Counted from the first letter of the stretch, positions 41,821 to 49,803 are shown. The stretch is DNA of 64,000 bases from Streptomyces tagetis (GCF_018069565.1 NZ_JAGPNL010000003.1:434001-498000), one strand, 5' to 3'. A program made the numbers and translations. The notes: generated from the letters alone by a model not told the origin.

Positions 41821-42873
41821 ATGGCCTGGGTCCGCTTGTCAGACGACTTCTACGACCACCCGAAGTTTCAGCGGGTGGGCGCGCTGGGGGTTGCCCTGTG
41901 GACCTCATCTCTGGCCTGGTCCAACCGGAATTTGACCGATGGTGTGGTGCCCCGCGGTGTGGCCCGTCGCCTCCTCGACTTCGAGGACGTGGTCGCCGCG
42001 ATCGCCGCCGCCGGTAACGCGATCGGTAACGGCGTTACTAACGGTGCCGGTAACAGGGGTGGTAACCCGGCCGGTAACCCCGACGATCACGCTTTCACCG
42101 CCGCCGCCCTCCGCACCGCCACGATCAGCACACTTATCGCCGCAGGGCTCTGGCGTGAACACCCCGACGGCTACCTCATCCATGACTACCTCGACTACCA
42201 GAAGTCCGCCGAGCAGATCCACGCCGAGCGAGACAAGAACGCTGCACGTCAGAGGGCTTTCAAGGAGCGTCGGAAGCAGGCCCGGAAGCCTCCGCCGGCC
42301 GACGGTAACGACCCCGGTAACGGTGAAGGTAACGGCGTTACCAACCCCCCAAGTAACGGCGACAGTAACGGCATTACTCACGACGTCACTAACAGCCCGG
42401 TAACGGATGCTCCCAACCCCAACCCCAATACTCCTTCCTCTTACGAGGAAGGAGGAGAACGTCCGGGATCGGAGATCCCCGACGACACCCCCGAACGCGA
42501 AGACATCGAACAGGTCTGCCTCGCCCTCGCCGACGCAGTCGAAGCCAACGGCTCCCGCCGCCCGAACATCACCAAGACCTGGCGACGCGAAGCCCGCCTG
42601 CTGATGGACAAGGACGGCCGCACCGTCGACCAGGTCCTCACCGCCATCGCCTGGTGCCAGGCCGACCCGTTCTGGCGGGCCAACGTCCTCTCGCTGCCGA
42701 AGCTGCGCGAGAAGTACGACCAGCTCCGCCTCGCCGCCCAACGCCAACAAGTCGCCGCGACTCGTCCGCCCGCTGGCCAGTCCGCCGGCCCGGGCTACGA
42801 CCCCACCACCGGCACCGACCTCTTCGACCGCGCCATGGAGCGCGCCGAAGCCCTCATGAAGGAGGATCAGTGA
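41821..42873 (+). CDS. Phage replication protein with embedded iterons
   Basis: A 350-residue protein. Residues 1-60 and 95-125 look like the winged-helix start of phage replisome organisers (MAWVRLSDDFYDHPKFQRVG, then LIAAGLWREHPDGYLIHDYL). Residues 65-88 and 162-195 are Gly-Asn tetrapeptide repeats (GNAI, GNGV, TNGA, GNRG...). The C-terminal domain (about 220-330, VCLALADAVEANGSRRPNIT, then WCQADPFWRANVLSLPKL) is of the kind found in primosome loaders. GAGAGAGGCACC precedes the ATG. The next gene, with a GTGA overlap, is probably its partner. The repeat DNA argues that this is the origin-binding initiator and that it binds within its own gene. Confidence 0.8.
   Translation: MAWVRLSDDFYDHPKFQRVGALGVALWTSSLAWSNRNLTDGVVPRGVARRLLDFEDVVAAIAAAGNAIGNGVTNGAGNRGGNPAGNPDDHAFTAAALRTATISTLIAAGLWREHPDGYLIHDYLDYQKSAEQIHAERDKNAARQRAFKERRKQARKPPPADGNDPGNGEGNGVTNPPSNGDSNGITHDVTNSPVTDAPNPNPNTPSSYEEGGERPGSEIPDDTPEREDIEQVCLALADAVEANGSRRPNITKTWRREARLLMDKDGRTVDQVLTAIAWCQADPFWRANVLSLPKLREKYDQLRLAAQRQQVAATRPPAGQSAGPGYDPTTGTDLFDRAMERAEALMKEDQ
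42013..42078. repeat. Iteron array 1 (six 12-bp units headed by GGTAAC)
   Basis: GGTAAC occurs at 42013, 42025, 42049, 42061 and 42073, with ACTAAC at 42037: six units with an exact 12-bp period, all in codon phase (Gly-Asn). GGT is a minor glycine codon in this genome, so its repeated use points to DNA-level selection. Confidence 0.8.
42304..42404. repeat. Iteron array 2 (GGTAAC/AGTAAC, 12-bp period)
   Basis: Units start at 42304, 42316, 42328 (GGTAAC), 42340 (ACCAAC), 42352 and 42364 (AGTAAC), 42376 (ACTCAC), 42388 (ACTAAC), again 12 bp apart. A last GGTAAC at 42399 is 11 bp on and out of codon phase, so it is not a protein requirement. Confidence 0.78.
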
Positions 42874-43577
42874 CCCCCAAGGAAGCCGTCCTCATCGCGA
42901 AGTACGTCGCGACCCTCTGCCCCCAGCAGAAGTTCAACGAGTTCACGCCGAACGCCTGGGGGAACGTCCTCGCCCCGTACGCCTTCGAGGAAGCCCAAGC
43001 CGCTGTCGACGCGGTCTCCTCCAGGCAGGCATTCGTCTCCCCGTCCGAAATCATCACCGAGATCAAGGCCCGTCGCGCCGAGCGCATCGAGCTGGCGAAC
43101 GTCGTGTACGACGGCGACCCGCTGGAGACCGGCGCCGAGTCCGCCGCCGCCCTCCGCGAGATCATCCGAGCCGCTGGAGACGGCCTCACGGGCCCCAGCA
43201 GCATCCGCGCGTCTCTCGGTGCCGGTGATCGCCTCGCACTGCCCCCTGGCGCCGATCACGGCCCGTACGAGGGCCGTGCAGCCGCCATCCGCGCCTCCAT
43301 CGGCAAGATGCCCCCGCGCGTCCGTGAGGGCGTGGTCAACCCCCGCGGCATCCCCTGCCAGACCTGCGGAGCACTCCCCGGCGCCAGTTGCACCACCCGC
43401 GGGCGCCGCCGCCAGGACGTCCACCCCAGCCGCCGCGACGACGCCGTCCGCGCCGCCGCCGGCCTCCCCCCGGTCGACGCCGCCGAGGCCCTTCAGGCGC
43501 AGGCCCGCATCCAGGCCGCCTCGGCCGCCGCCCTCGTCCGCGAGACCGAGCAGGACCTGGAGGCCGAGGCGTCATGA
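42870..43577 (+). CDS. Phage replication accessory protein with zinc finger
   Basis: A 235-residue protein. The N-terminal 75 residues are helical (KEAVLIAKYVATLCPQQKF, then TPNAWGNVLAPYAFEEAQAAV), as in phage helicase-loader-like proteins. Residues 158-190 hold a zinc motif (CQTCGALPGASCTT, then GRRRQDVHPSRR) shared by the next proteins. Start overlaps the replication protein stop (GTGA), so the two are coupled. Confidence 0.78.
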   Translation: MTPKEAVLIAKYVATLCPQQKFNEFTPNAWGNVLAPYAFEEAQAAVDAVSSRQAFVSPSEIITEIKARRAERIELANVVYDGDPLETGAESAAALREIIRAAGDGLTGPSSIRASLGAGDRLALPPGADHGPYEGRAAAIRASIGKMPPRVREGVVNPRGIPCQTCGALPGASCTTRGRRRQDVHPSRRDDAVRAAAGLPPVDAAEALQAQARIQAASAAALVRETEQDLEAEAS

Positions 43578-43810
43578 CGCGCATCCCGCAGCCCCGCCGC
43601 CGCTACCGGTTCCCGCAGATGGCCGTTCGGTGTCCCTGGTGCCGGGCCGCCGTCGGCGAGCTGTGCACGAACCCTCGCGGCACGAAGGTCCGCCGAGCGG
43701 ACACGCACGACGCCCGCCGACTCGCCTGGGCCATGACAACCAGGTGCGCTGAATGCCACGCCGCCCCCGGCCAACCCTGCACCACCAACCACGAAAGGCG
43801 ACCCGCATGA
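43574..43810 (+). CDS. Small phage protein with tandem zinc knuckles
   Basis: A 78-residue protein with two copies of the CPxC...PGxxCT module (CPWCRAAVGELCTN with a following THDARR, and CAECHAAPGQPCTT). ATGA overlaps on both sides. Nucleic-acid binding is likely; the role is unknown. Confidence 0.72.
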   Translation: MTRIPQPRRRYRFPQMAVRCPWCRAAVGELCTNPRGTKVRRADTHDARRLAWAMTTRCAECHAAPGQPCTTNHERRPA

Positions 43811-44142
43811 GCTACCCCACGATCTTCACCACACCCGGCCTCCGCGCCATCGCCGAGGACATCGATGCCGAACGCCAGCGGCAGCTCGCCAAGTTCGGCG
43901 ACCAGCACCACCCCGACGGCACCGGCTACAACGGCAGCACCCAGCACGCCGACTTCTGGCGCCAGAGCTGTCAGGCCGCCTTCTCCGACGGCGAAGGCAC
44001 CTGGGGACACGTTCTCCTCGAAGAGGTCTACGAGGCGCTCGCCGAGAAGGACCCGGCCGCGCTGCGCAACGAGCTGGTCCAGGTCGCCGCCGTTGCCGCC
44101 GCCTGGATCGCGGACATCGACAGCCGCCCCACCACCGTCTGA
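43807..44142 (+). CDS. MazG-like nucleotide pyrophosphohydrolase
   Basis: A 111-residue protein with the all-alpha MazG-like pattern: ERQRQLAKFGDQ, the metal-binding LLEEVYEALAEKD and then LRNELVQVAAVAAAWI. Phage enzymes of this group hydrolyse (d)NTPs and may adjust nucleotide pools or alarmone signals. ATGA overlap upstream. Confidence 0.72.
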   Translation: MSYPTIFTTPGLRAIAEDIDAERQRQLAKFGDQHHPDGTGYNGSTQHADFWRQSCQAAFSDGEGTWGHVLLEEVYEALAEKDPAALRNELVQVAAVAAAWIADIDSRPTTV

Positions 44143-44175
44143 CCCGCCAGCCAACGCCCCGACACCCACCACGTC

Positions 44176-44472
44176 ATGAAGCGACTCCTCGCCTGCCGAG
44201 ACTGCCGCCGCCCCGTCCTCTGGACCATCACCGAGGCCGGAAAACGCCTGGCGGTCGACCCCGACCCCGACCCCGCCGGCAACACCGCCATCCACCGCGA
44301 CGGAACCGGCGCCTGGCGCTCCCGACGCCCCACCACCGAACTCCCCCTCACCGGCTGGGAGCGACTCCACAAGCCGCACATCGCCACCTGCCCCACCCGC
44401 ACCCAGCAGCTCCCCCTCCCGCCCGGCGTAACCAGCCTCGCCGCCCATCGTCGGAAGGGGAGGGCCCGATGA
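44176..44472 (+). CDS. Small phage protein with Cys pairs
   Basis: A 98-residue protein starting MKRLLACRDCRRPVLWT with one CxxC and a later HIATCP, suggesting a zinc site. Coupled to the next gene by ATGA. Function unknown. Confidence 0.68.
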   Translation: MKRLLACRDCRRPVLWTITEAGKRLAVDPDPDPAGNTAIHRDGTGAWRSRRPTTELPLTGWERLHKPHIATCPTRTQQLPLPPGVTSLAAHRRKGRAR

Positions 44473-44852
44473 AGGTCGTTCGCTGCAAGTACTGCCCTCA
44501 GCTCCTGCTCACGCCGGAGTCGCGGGCCCGCGGCTACGGCCTCGTCTGCGGCCGAAAGCGCGGACTGATCCCTCCACCGACGCCCCGTCACACCCGGCTG
44601 GCGACGCCCGTCACGGCCGTCACCACGCCCGACCTCCACCCCGACCAGCTCGCCATCCCCCTGGAGCCCGAGATGAGGAACCCCGAACCCGACAAGGCCC
44701 GCGCGCTCCCGCAGATCAACGTCGAGTGCCCGACCTGCTCCGCGGCCCCCGGCGACCTCTGCACCAGCCACGGCGGCACCCGCCCCCGCCGGCACGACGT
44801 CCACCAGGCGCGCACCGCCGCCTGGAACCGCCACACCACGAAGGAGAACTGA
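44469..44852 (+). CDS. Phage protein: DUF6011-like knuckle plus shared zinc finger
   Basis: A 127-residue protein. The N-terminus (CKYCPQLLLTPESRARGYGL, then VCGRKRG) resembles DUF6011. The C-terminus carries CPTCSAAPGDLCTS and RRHDVHQARTAAW, the same zinc module as in the two upstream genes. It lies directly before ssb. Confidence 0.72.
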   Translation: MKVVRCKYCPQLLLTPESRARGYGLVCGRKRGLIPPPTPRHTRLATPVTAVTTPDLHPDQLAIPLEPEMRNPEPDKARALPQINVECPTCSAAPGDLCTSHGGTRPRRHDVHQARTAAWNRHTTKEN

Positions 44853-44857
44853 CCGGC

Positions 44858-45361
44858 ATGCTCCCCACCCTGACCGGTGTCGGCCGACTCACCGCCGACC
44901 CCGAGCTGCGTTTCACCCAGTCCTCGAAGGCCGTCGCCTCGATCGCGCTGGCGTTCAACTCGCGGAGGAAGAACCCCCAGACCGGCGAGTGGGAGGACGG
45001 CGACGTCTTCTTCATCCGCGGCACCGCCTGGGAACGCCTCGCCGAGAACGCCACCGAAACCCTCGCCAAGGGCATGGAGGTCCTCGTCACCGGCGAGGTG
45101 CGCACGGAGTCGTGGGAGAAGGACGGCCAGAAGTACGAGCGGCCGGCGCTCCTCATCCGCTCCATCGCGCCGAACTTGGCCTTCGCGGTCGCCAAGGTCT
45201 CCAAGGACGCCGCGAGCCAGCAGAACGCCCAGGGCGGCGGGCAGCGCACCGGACGCCCCCAGCAGGGCCAGACCCAGCGCACCCGCCCCACCAGCCCGCC
45301 CGCTGACGACCCCTGGGCCGTCGACCAGGCCAACGGCTACAGCAACGAACCCCCGTTCTGA
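44858..45361 (+). CDS. ssb: Phage single-stranded DNA-binding protein
   Basis: A 167-residue SSB with an OB-fold at residues 1-110 (LTGVGRLTADPELRFTQSSK, then VFFIRGTAWERLAENATETL and VLVTGEVRTESWEKDGQKYE). A Gln/Gly/Arg-rich tail ends in a non-acidic NEPPF. Host SSBs end in acidic DDDIPF-type tips, so this tail is a degenerate version. AAGGAG lies upstream. It should protect phage single strands and work with the AAA ATPase. Confidence 0.92.
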   Translation: MLPTLTGVGRLTADPELRFTQSSKAVASIALAFNSRRKNPQTGEWEDGDVFFIRGTAWERLAENATETLAKGMEVLVTGEVRTESWEKDGQKYERPALLIRSIAPNLAFAVAKVSKDAASQQNAQGGGQRTGRPQQGQTQRTRPTSPPADDPWAVDQANGYSNEPPF

Positions 45362-45489
45362 TGCGGGCCCTCCGCACCCTCGCGGCCACCACGGTCGCAG
45401 CCGTACTGCTCGTTGCCTGCCACCCCGCAGCCGACGCAGTACCCGCGCCCTCGCCCCAGGCCGCACCCGAACCCCCAGGACAGACCTGA
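45361..45489 (+). CDS. Very small lipoprotein
   Basis: A 42-residue protein with a lipoprotein signal (MRALRTLAATTVAAVLLVAC, lipobox LVAC at residues 17-20) and a mature Pro/Ala tail of about 22 residues. The ATG overlaps the ssb stop by one base (TGATG) and its own stop overlaps the next start the same way, so it is translated in the operon. Confidence 0.72.
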   Translation: MRALRTLAATTVAAVLLVACHPAADAVPAPSPQAAPEPPGQT

Positions 45490-45671
45490 TGGCCGCGCTC
45501 CTGCGACTCCCCGGCGGCGCAGGGGACGCCTCCGAACTCGTGGAGGCCCTCCTCGTCGCCGCCCAGGCCCGAGAGGCCACCGCACCCGACCTCGCCGCCC
45601 GATGGCGCCGCATCGCCCACGACATCAGCGACGCACTCGACGCACTGCCCGCACCACGACACACCACCTGA
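45489..45671 (+). CDS. Small phage helical protein
   Basis: A 60-residue Ala/Leu-rich protein, TGATG-coupled to the lipoprotein gene upstream. Function unknown. Confidence 0.62.
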   Translation: MAALLRLPGGAGDASELVEALLVAAQAREATAPDLAARWRRIAHDISDALDALPAPRHTT

Positions 45672-45729
45672 CCACGCGGACAGGGGCCCCACGCAGGGCC
45701 CCGCCCCGGCCACAAACCGGAGCATGTCC

Positions 45730-46338
45730 ATGACCATCAAGAACCCCACCAAGTACCCGGCCCCGCACCCGGTTACCCCCTGGTTCGCGCGCCTGTTCCG
45801 CCGCCGCCCGACGCCCGCGCAGACCGCCCGTAGGGCCCTGGCGAGTGCGGACCCCGCCAGTGCCCTCGTGGCCGGGATGCGCCAGGCCGATGACCTTCGT
45901 GCAGCGCGTGAGGAAGTGGCCCGTTGGAAGGAGCACGCGGACTCCTACGCACGTGAGCGGGACGACGCCCTGCGTGAGGGCGCGCAGCTACTTGCCTGGA
46001 TCGCCGCTCTCCACCCGGCCAGCGCCGTGATTGCCCCGGCGCACGACGTCGAGGAGTCGCAGGACCTGTACCTGGTGGCCGGCGGATGGCAACTCTGCTG
46101 GCCCGTCCGCTACGAGGACGCGGACCTGTTCGGGCACGTGACCGCTGTGGACGTGACCGACGTTCGGGCGCAGTGGGACGGGCACGGATCGGAGCAGCGG
46201 GGGCAGCGGCTGCGGAACCACGTCCGGCTGCTCGCCCTGGACACGCTGGCCGCTGACGGGGTGTTGACGCCCGTCACCGACGCCTCGCCGACCGCCGTTC
46301 AGGGCCGCCAGGGCGGCTCGGAGGTGCGCAGTGCCTGA
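45730..46338 (+). CDS. Phage protein of unknown function
   Basis: A 202-residue protein with a basic N-terminus, a helical coil (about 45-90: EEVARWKEHADSYARERDDA) and a C-terminal mixed region. GGAG at 45721 lies 8 nt before the ATG at 45730 but 1 nt before the ATG at 45724, so the former is chosen. It overlaps the exonuclease gene by 8 nt. Confidence 0.7.
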   Translation: MTIKNPTKYPAPHPVTPWFARLFRRRPTPAQTARRALASADPASALVAGMRQADDLRAAREEVARWKEHADSYARERDDALREGAQLLAWIAALHPASAVIAPAHDVEESQDLYLVAGGWQLCWPVRYEDADLFGHVTAVDVTDVRAQWDGHGSEQRGQRLRNHVRLLALDTLAADGVLTPVTDASPTAVQGRQGGSEVRSA

Positions 46339-47185
46339 CGCCCAGCACCCCATCGCCTTCCTGGACTGCGAGACCACCCACCTCGACGCTGAGATCGGCG
46401 AGGTGTGGGAGGTCGCCGTCATCCTCCGCGAGCAGGAGGACGGCGGGCAGCCCGTCGACACCGAGTTCGTCTGGCAGTTCGCCGTCGACGAGGCTGCCGC
46501 CGACCCCGAGGCCCTGCGCATCGGCCGCTTCCGCGAGCGCCACGTCGTCGACCCCACCTGCGGGGCCGCCTGGACCGGTCCCGGCCCAGTCATCCCGCTC
46601 AGCCGCGAGAGCGCCATCGACGCGATCGTCTACGTCCTGTCCGGCGCCGTCTTGGTCGGCAGCAACCCGGGCTTCGACGACCGCCACCTCCGCAAGCTCC
46701 TCGGCCCCGGCGGCGCGCACTGGCACTACCGGCCGTACGACATCGTCCAGCTCGCCGCCGCGAAGATCGGCGTCCGGTCGGCCGGCCCGCTGCCGTGGCG
46801 CGCGCACGTCCTGTCCCGGGCCGTGGGCGTCGAGCCGCCGGCGCCGGAGGTCGCGCACACCGCGCTTGGCGACGCCCGCTGGGCCCGCGACGTCCACGAC
46901 GCCGTGATGGTCCGGGAGCGCTTCCCGATGTCCTGGGAGGGCCGCGCCCGGCACGCCATCGGCATGTACACCCAGGCCGCGATCGAGCTGGAGGACACCC
47001 GCCGCGACCTCGCGGCCAGCACGGCCGCGATCGAGCGCGTACGCCGCCTGTGCGAGCTGACCATCGCAGCGTCCGTCCGGGTGCAGGCCATCGACCAGGC
47101 CCGCGACACCCTCACTGCCCTTGACGGCACGTCACGGCCCGTCAACGCCGACACCGAGGGCAACCCGGGCAGGGGGAACCTGTGA
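46331..47185 (+). CDS. DnaQ-like (DEDDh) 3'-5' exonuclease
   Basis: A 284-residue protein. Exo I is IAFLDCETTHLD (residues 8-19), Exo II GSNPGFDDRHLR (about 114-125), and Exo III VAHTALGDARWARD (about 173-186) with the His of the DEDDh class. The C-terminal 90 residues form a helical region not found in RNase T. A proofreading or RNA/DNA trimming activity is expected in phage replication. GTGA overlap with the next gene. Confidence 0.88.
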   Translation: MPDAQHPIAFLDCETTHLDAEIGEVWEVAVILREQEDGGQPVDTEFVWQFAVDEAAADPEALRIGRFRERHVVDPTCGAAWTGPGPVIPLSRESAIDAIVYVLSGAVLVGSNPGFDDRHLRKLLGPGGAHWHYRPYDIVQLAAAKIGVRSAGPLPWRAHVLSRAVGVEPPAPEVAHTALGDARWARDVHDAVMVRERFPMSWEGRARHAIGMYTQAAIELEDTRRDLAASTAAIERVRRLCELTIAASVRVQAIDQARDTLTALDGTSRPVNADTEGNPGRGNL

Positions 47186-47556
47186 CCGAGCAGACCGCAG
47201 TCGACCAGTGGAACTCCCGCTACCCGATCAGTACCGCCGTGGTCGCCTACCCCGGCGCTCGCCCGGAGGACGACCCGACCGGCGAGCGTCTCATCACCCG
47301 CACCCGTAGCGAGGCGTCCGTCCTCGGCGGTCACACCGCCGTCGTCTGGGTCGACGGGCACAGCGCCTGCATCGCGCTCACCCACGTCGACCCCGTCCAG
47401 CCGGCCGACACGTACACGCCGCCCGCCAAGTACGTGCGGTCCGACGGCGTCGACTGCTGCCCGCATGCCACACCGGTCGGCCCGGGGTCGTGTGAGCACT
47501 GCTGGGACCTCGTGAAGTGGGACGCCGTGGACGCGCCCGCCACCTCGCCCGTCTGA
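47182..47556 (+). CDS. Phage protein with zinc-type Cys cluster
   Basis: A 124-residue protein; the C-terminal third has DCCPHATPVGPGSCEHCWD, a likely zinc site. GTGA overlap upstream, strong hairpin downstream. Function unknown. Confidence 0.68.
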   Translation: MTEQTAVDQWNSRYPISTAVVAYPGARPEDDPTGERLITRTRSEASVLGGHTAVVWVDGHSACIALTHVDPVQPADTYTPPAKYVRSDGVDCCPHATPVGPGSCEHCWDLVKWDAVDAPATSPV

Positions 47557-47558
47557 CC

Positions 47559-47599
47559 GTGCCTGGCCGCCCGCGGCGCAAGCGCGGGCGGCCAGGCAC
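47559..47599 (+). terminator. 17-bp perfect hairpin
   Basis: GTGCCTGGCCGCCCGCG (47559-47575) pairs with 47583-47599. It starts 2 nt after the stop codon. Confidence 0.8.
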
Positions 47600-47633
47600 C
47601 CCCGATCCCACCACACCCACCAGGGAGGACACC

Positions 47634-48089
47634 ATGCCCACCCCCGCCCACGACCTCCGCGCCGCTGCCGAGACGCTGCGCGCGCTCGCCACCGCTGCCA
47701 GCGTTGACCCCGACGGCACCCCCACCGCCCACTGGCACTACGAAGACCGCGGCCGTGGCCGTGGTCATCTCTACGGCGACCACCTCACCCGTGAGGACGA
47801 CCGCTGCATCTCCTGGCCGCACCTCCTGCGTGGGGGATCACTCCAGCGGCCCACGTACATGCACGTTCAGCACGCCGCCTACGCCGCGGCGATGGGCCCT
47901 GTCGTGGGCCTTGCCATCGCCGACTGGCTGGAGGAGGCCGCGCACCGCTACGAGTGCAGCGTCCAGGCCGCCGGCGACGCGTTCCGCGACGACCCCGCCG
48001 GCCGCGACGCGTTCCTCACCACCGGCCCCGGCGCCCCCTCGCCCCACGCCCTGGCCGTGGCCCAGCAGATCCTCAGGGCGCGGCGATGA
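47634..48089 (+). CDS. Phage protein of unknown function
   Basis: A 151-residue protein (AHDLRAAAETLRALATAAS, later GPVVGLAIADWLEEAAHRYE) with a helical pattern that recurs in actinophage hypothetical proteins. CAGGGAGGAC precedes the ATG. Starts a new block after the hairpin; ATGA overlap downstream. Confidence 0.72.
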   Translation: MPTPAHDLRAAAETLRALATAASVDPDGTPTAHWHYEDRGRGRGHLYGDHLTREDDRCISWPHLLRGGSLQRPTYMHVQHAAYAAAMGPVVGLAIADWLEEAAHRYECSVQAAGDAFRDDPAGRDAFLTTGPGAPSPHALAVAQQILRARR

Positions 48090-48313
48090 CCGCCTACCCG
48101 ATCGGCGTCGAGGTCGCCTGCGACGGGCCCGACGAGCAGACCGACTGCCCGGACAGTGCTGCGGTCCGCGCGCGGTTCACGTCCCGGACGGCCCGGCAGG
48201 TCCGGTCCGACGGCCGCCGTGACGGCTGGGTGCGGCGTCGCCGAACCGGCCGCCTCCTGGACCTCTGCCCCGGGTGCGCCGCCGGCGCGGAGCAGGACGG
48301 AGCGCAGCCGTGA
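48086..48313 (+). CDS. Small phage protein with Cys residues
   Basis: A 75-residue protein with VACDGPDEQTDC and LCPGCAAG, a possible zinc knuckle, with an Arg-rich centre. Coupled by ATGA upstream and GTGA downstream. Confidence 0.68.
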   Translation: MTAYPIGVEVACDGPDEQTDCPDSAAVRARFTSRTARQVRSDGRRDGWVRRRRTGRLLDLCPGCAAGAEQDGAQP

Positions 48314-48468
48314 TCGCTCTCCTCGCCTACGCGGTCGTGACGCTCGTGGGCTTGGTCATGCTGGCCTTCGTCGCCGCCGACACGTGGCAGACGGTCAGGA
48401 ACCTGACCGCGCGCCAGCGACACGAGCCCGCCGCCGGGGCCGAGCAGGACGGGGCGGGGGCGTCATGA
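48310..48468 (+). CDS. Small single-pass membrane protein
   Basis: A 52-residue protein with one helix (residues 3-24) and a charged C-terminus. GTGA overlap upstream and ATGA downstream. Its sequence AGAEQDGAGAS near the end repeats the end of the preceding protein (AGAEQDGAQP), so the two gene ends share a short duplication. Confidence 0.68.
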   Translation: MIALLAYAVVTLVGLVMLAFVAADTWQTVRNLTARQRHEPAAGAEQDGAGAS

Positions 48469-48569
48469 CGGGCGTCGCCGCCTACATCGCCCTCGTGATC
48501 GTCCTCGCCGCACTCCTCTGCGGCCACCAGAACCAGACCATCCCCCGCCCCGGCCGCCGCCGCCGATGA
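48465..48569 (+). CDS. 34-residue membrane protein
   Basis: One helix (residues 4-20, VAAYIALVIVLAALLCG) and a basic tail RPGRRRR. ATGA overlaps on both sides are the main evidence that it is translated. Confidence 0.6.
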   Translation: MTGVAAYIALVIVLAALLCGHQNQTIPRPGRRRR

Positions 48570-48766
48570 CCACCGTCCTCGTCGGCCTACTCGCCCTCGC
48601 CACCGGCTGGTGCTGGGGCCACCGCACCGCCCGCATCCGCCACATCCCGATCGGCGCGCTCGCCGCCGAGGACCAGGCCGCCATCCTCACCGCCGACCGC
48701 CAGCGTTTCGAGCAGCTCGTGGCCGGCCTCGACCTCAACCCCGACAACCCCGGGAGCACCCCGTGA
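48566..48766 (+). CDS. Small single-pass membrane protein
   Basis: A 66-residue protein with an N-terminal helix (TVLVGLLALATGWCWG) and an acidic helical tail. Third in a row of tiny membrane proteins; GTGA overlap with the next gene. Confidence 0.65.
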   Translation: MTTVLVGLLALATGWCWGHRTARIRHIPIGALAAEDQAAILTADRQRFEQLVAGLDLNPDNPGSTP

Positions 48767-49800
48767 CCGACCACCCCGAGCCCACGTCCACGGGCCCCGA
48801 GCAGCCGCCCACCCCGACCGAGACCGAGCAACTCCGCGACACCGTAACCGCGCTCCAGGCGATCGTGAACCGCGTCCGCGAAGCCCTCGCCACCGACGCG
48901 CCCACCGACAAGGACGAGCGGAGCACCGGGCGCCGGGCCAACATCTGGTCCCAACTCGACCGCGTCGGCCGCGGCATCACCCTCAGCCCCAGCACCGCCG
49001 AGCTGCTACGCAACCAGGTCGAGGCCGAACTGCGGCTGGGCGACCAGGCACACGACCGCTGGAGGGCGCTGGAGGCCGCCGAGCGCTACCGGCAGGCTGC
49101 CGCGGACACATTCCAAGGCCGCCTCGCCGCCATCCGGCAGCAGACCGCCGAGGGCCTGGTCGCCGGGTTCGAGGAGTTGCAGCAGGACGCCGAGCGGTAC
49201 AAGGCCGACTACCTCAGCGCGTGCGCGACGATCGCCGCCATGCACGAGGCGGCCACCGGCCGTACCGGCCTGGGACCGATCCGGGGTGTAGTCGAGGACG
49301 TCGCTGACATGCGCGTCCGCGCCGAGCAGGCGGAGTCCGCCATCGCCCGAACCCGTCGCATCGCCAAGGAATGGCGCGCGCGAGCAGACGAGAACCCCGC
49401 GACCGCACAGGTGTGGGCATCGGTCGCCAACGCGGTGCTCACCTCGACCAGCACGGAACTCCGCACCGACCGGCCCGCCCCGACAGCGACCGACACGGCC
49501 GAGTTGGAGAAGACCGCCCGAGTCCTCTCCGCCCTCCACCGGTCCGCCGAGGAGACCGTCACCCGCGTCATCGACCTTTACGAGCGGTGGGCGAAGGCCG
49601 GGCCGCCGCCGGCCGGGGTGATCCTCGCCCGCTGGTGGGACGCCCGGCTGGTGGAGCTGCACGACGCCGTCGCCGACCCGCTCGCCGACCAGCCCGTCGA
49701 GCAGGCGACCGAGTCGTGCCCGCACTGCCTCGGCGCCCCGACCCACCAGCTCGAAGCCCACATCGCCGAGCACCACCCCCACCACACCACGGAGGACTGA
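48763..49800 (+). CDS. Phage coiled-coil protein with C-terminal zinc knuckle
   Basis: A 345-residue protein: Pro/Thr-rich start, long helical/coiled-coil part (about 25-250, Ala/Glu/Arg heptads such as LRNQVEAELRLGDQAHDRWR), and a C-terminal CPHCLGAPTHQLEAHIAEHH, which looks like a C2H2 site. Function unknown; a scaffold-type or DNA-associated role is possible. GTGA overlap upstream. Confidence 0.74.
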   Translation: MTDHPEPTSTGPEQPPTPTETEQLRDTVTALQAIVNRVREALATDAPTDKDERSTGRRANIWSQLDRVGRGITLSPSTAELLRNQVEAELRLGDQAHDRWRALEAAERYRQAAADTFQGRLAAIRQQTAEGLVAGFEELQQDAERYKADYLSACATIAAMHEAATGRTGLGPIRGVVEDVADMRVRAEQAESAIARTRRIAKEWRARADENPATAQVWASVANAVLTSTSTELRTDRPAPTATDTAELEKTARVLSALHRSAEETVTRVIDLYERWAKAGPPPAGVILARWWDARLVELHDAVADPLADQPVEQATESCPHCLGAPTHQLEAHIAEHHPHHTTED

Positions 49801-49803
49801 CCC

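Noticed and set aside
42013..42404. The 12-bp arrays as a CRISPR
   Set aside because: Units are far too short, have no spacers and lie inside a coding sequence.
44588..45715. A 375-codon minus-strand frame opposite ssb
   Set aside because: It is antisense to SSB and to a set of overlapping small genes, with shadow-like composition.
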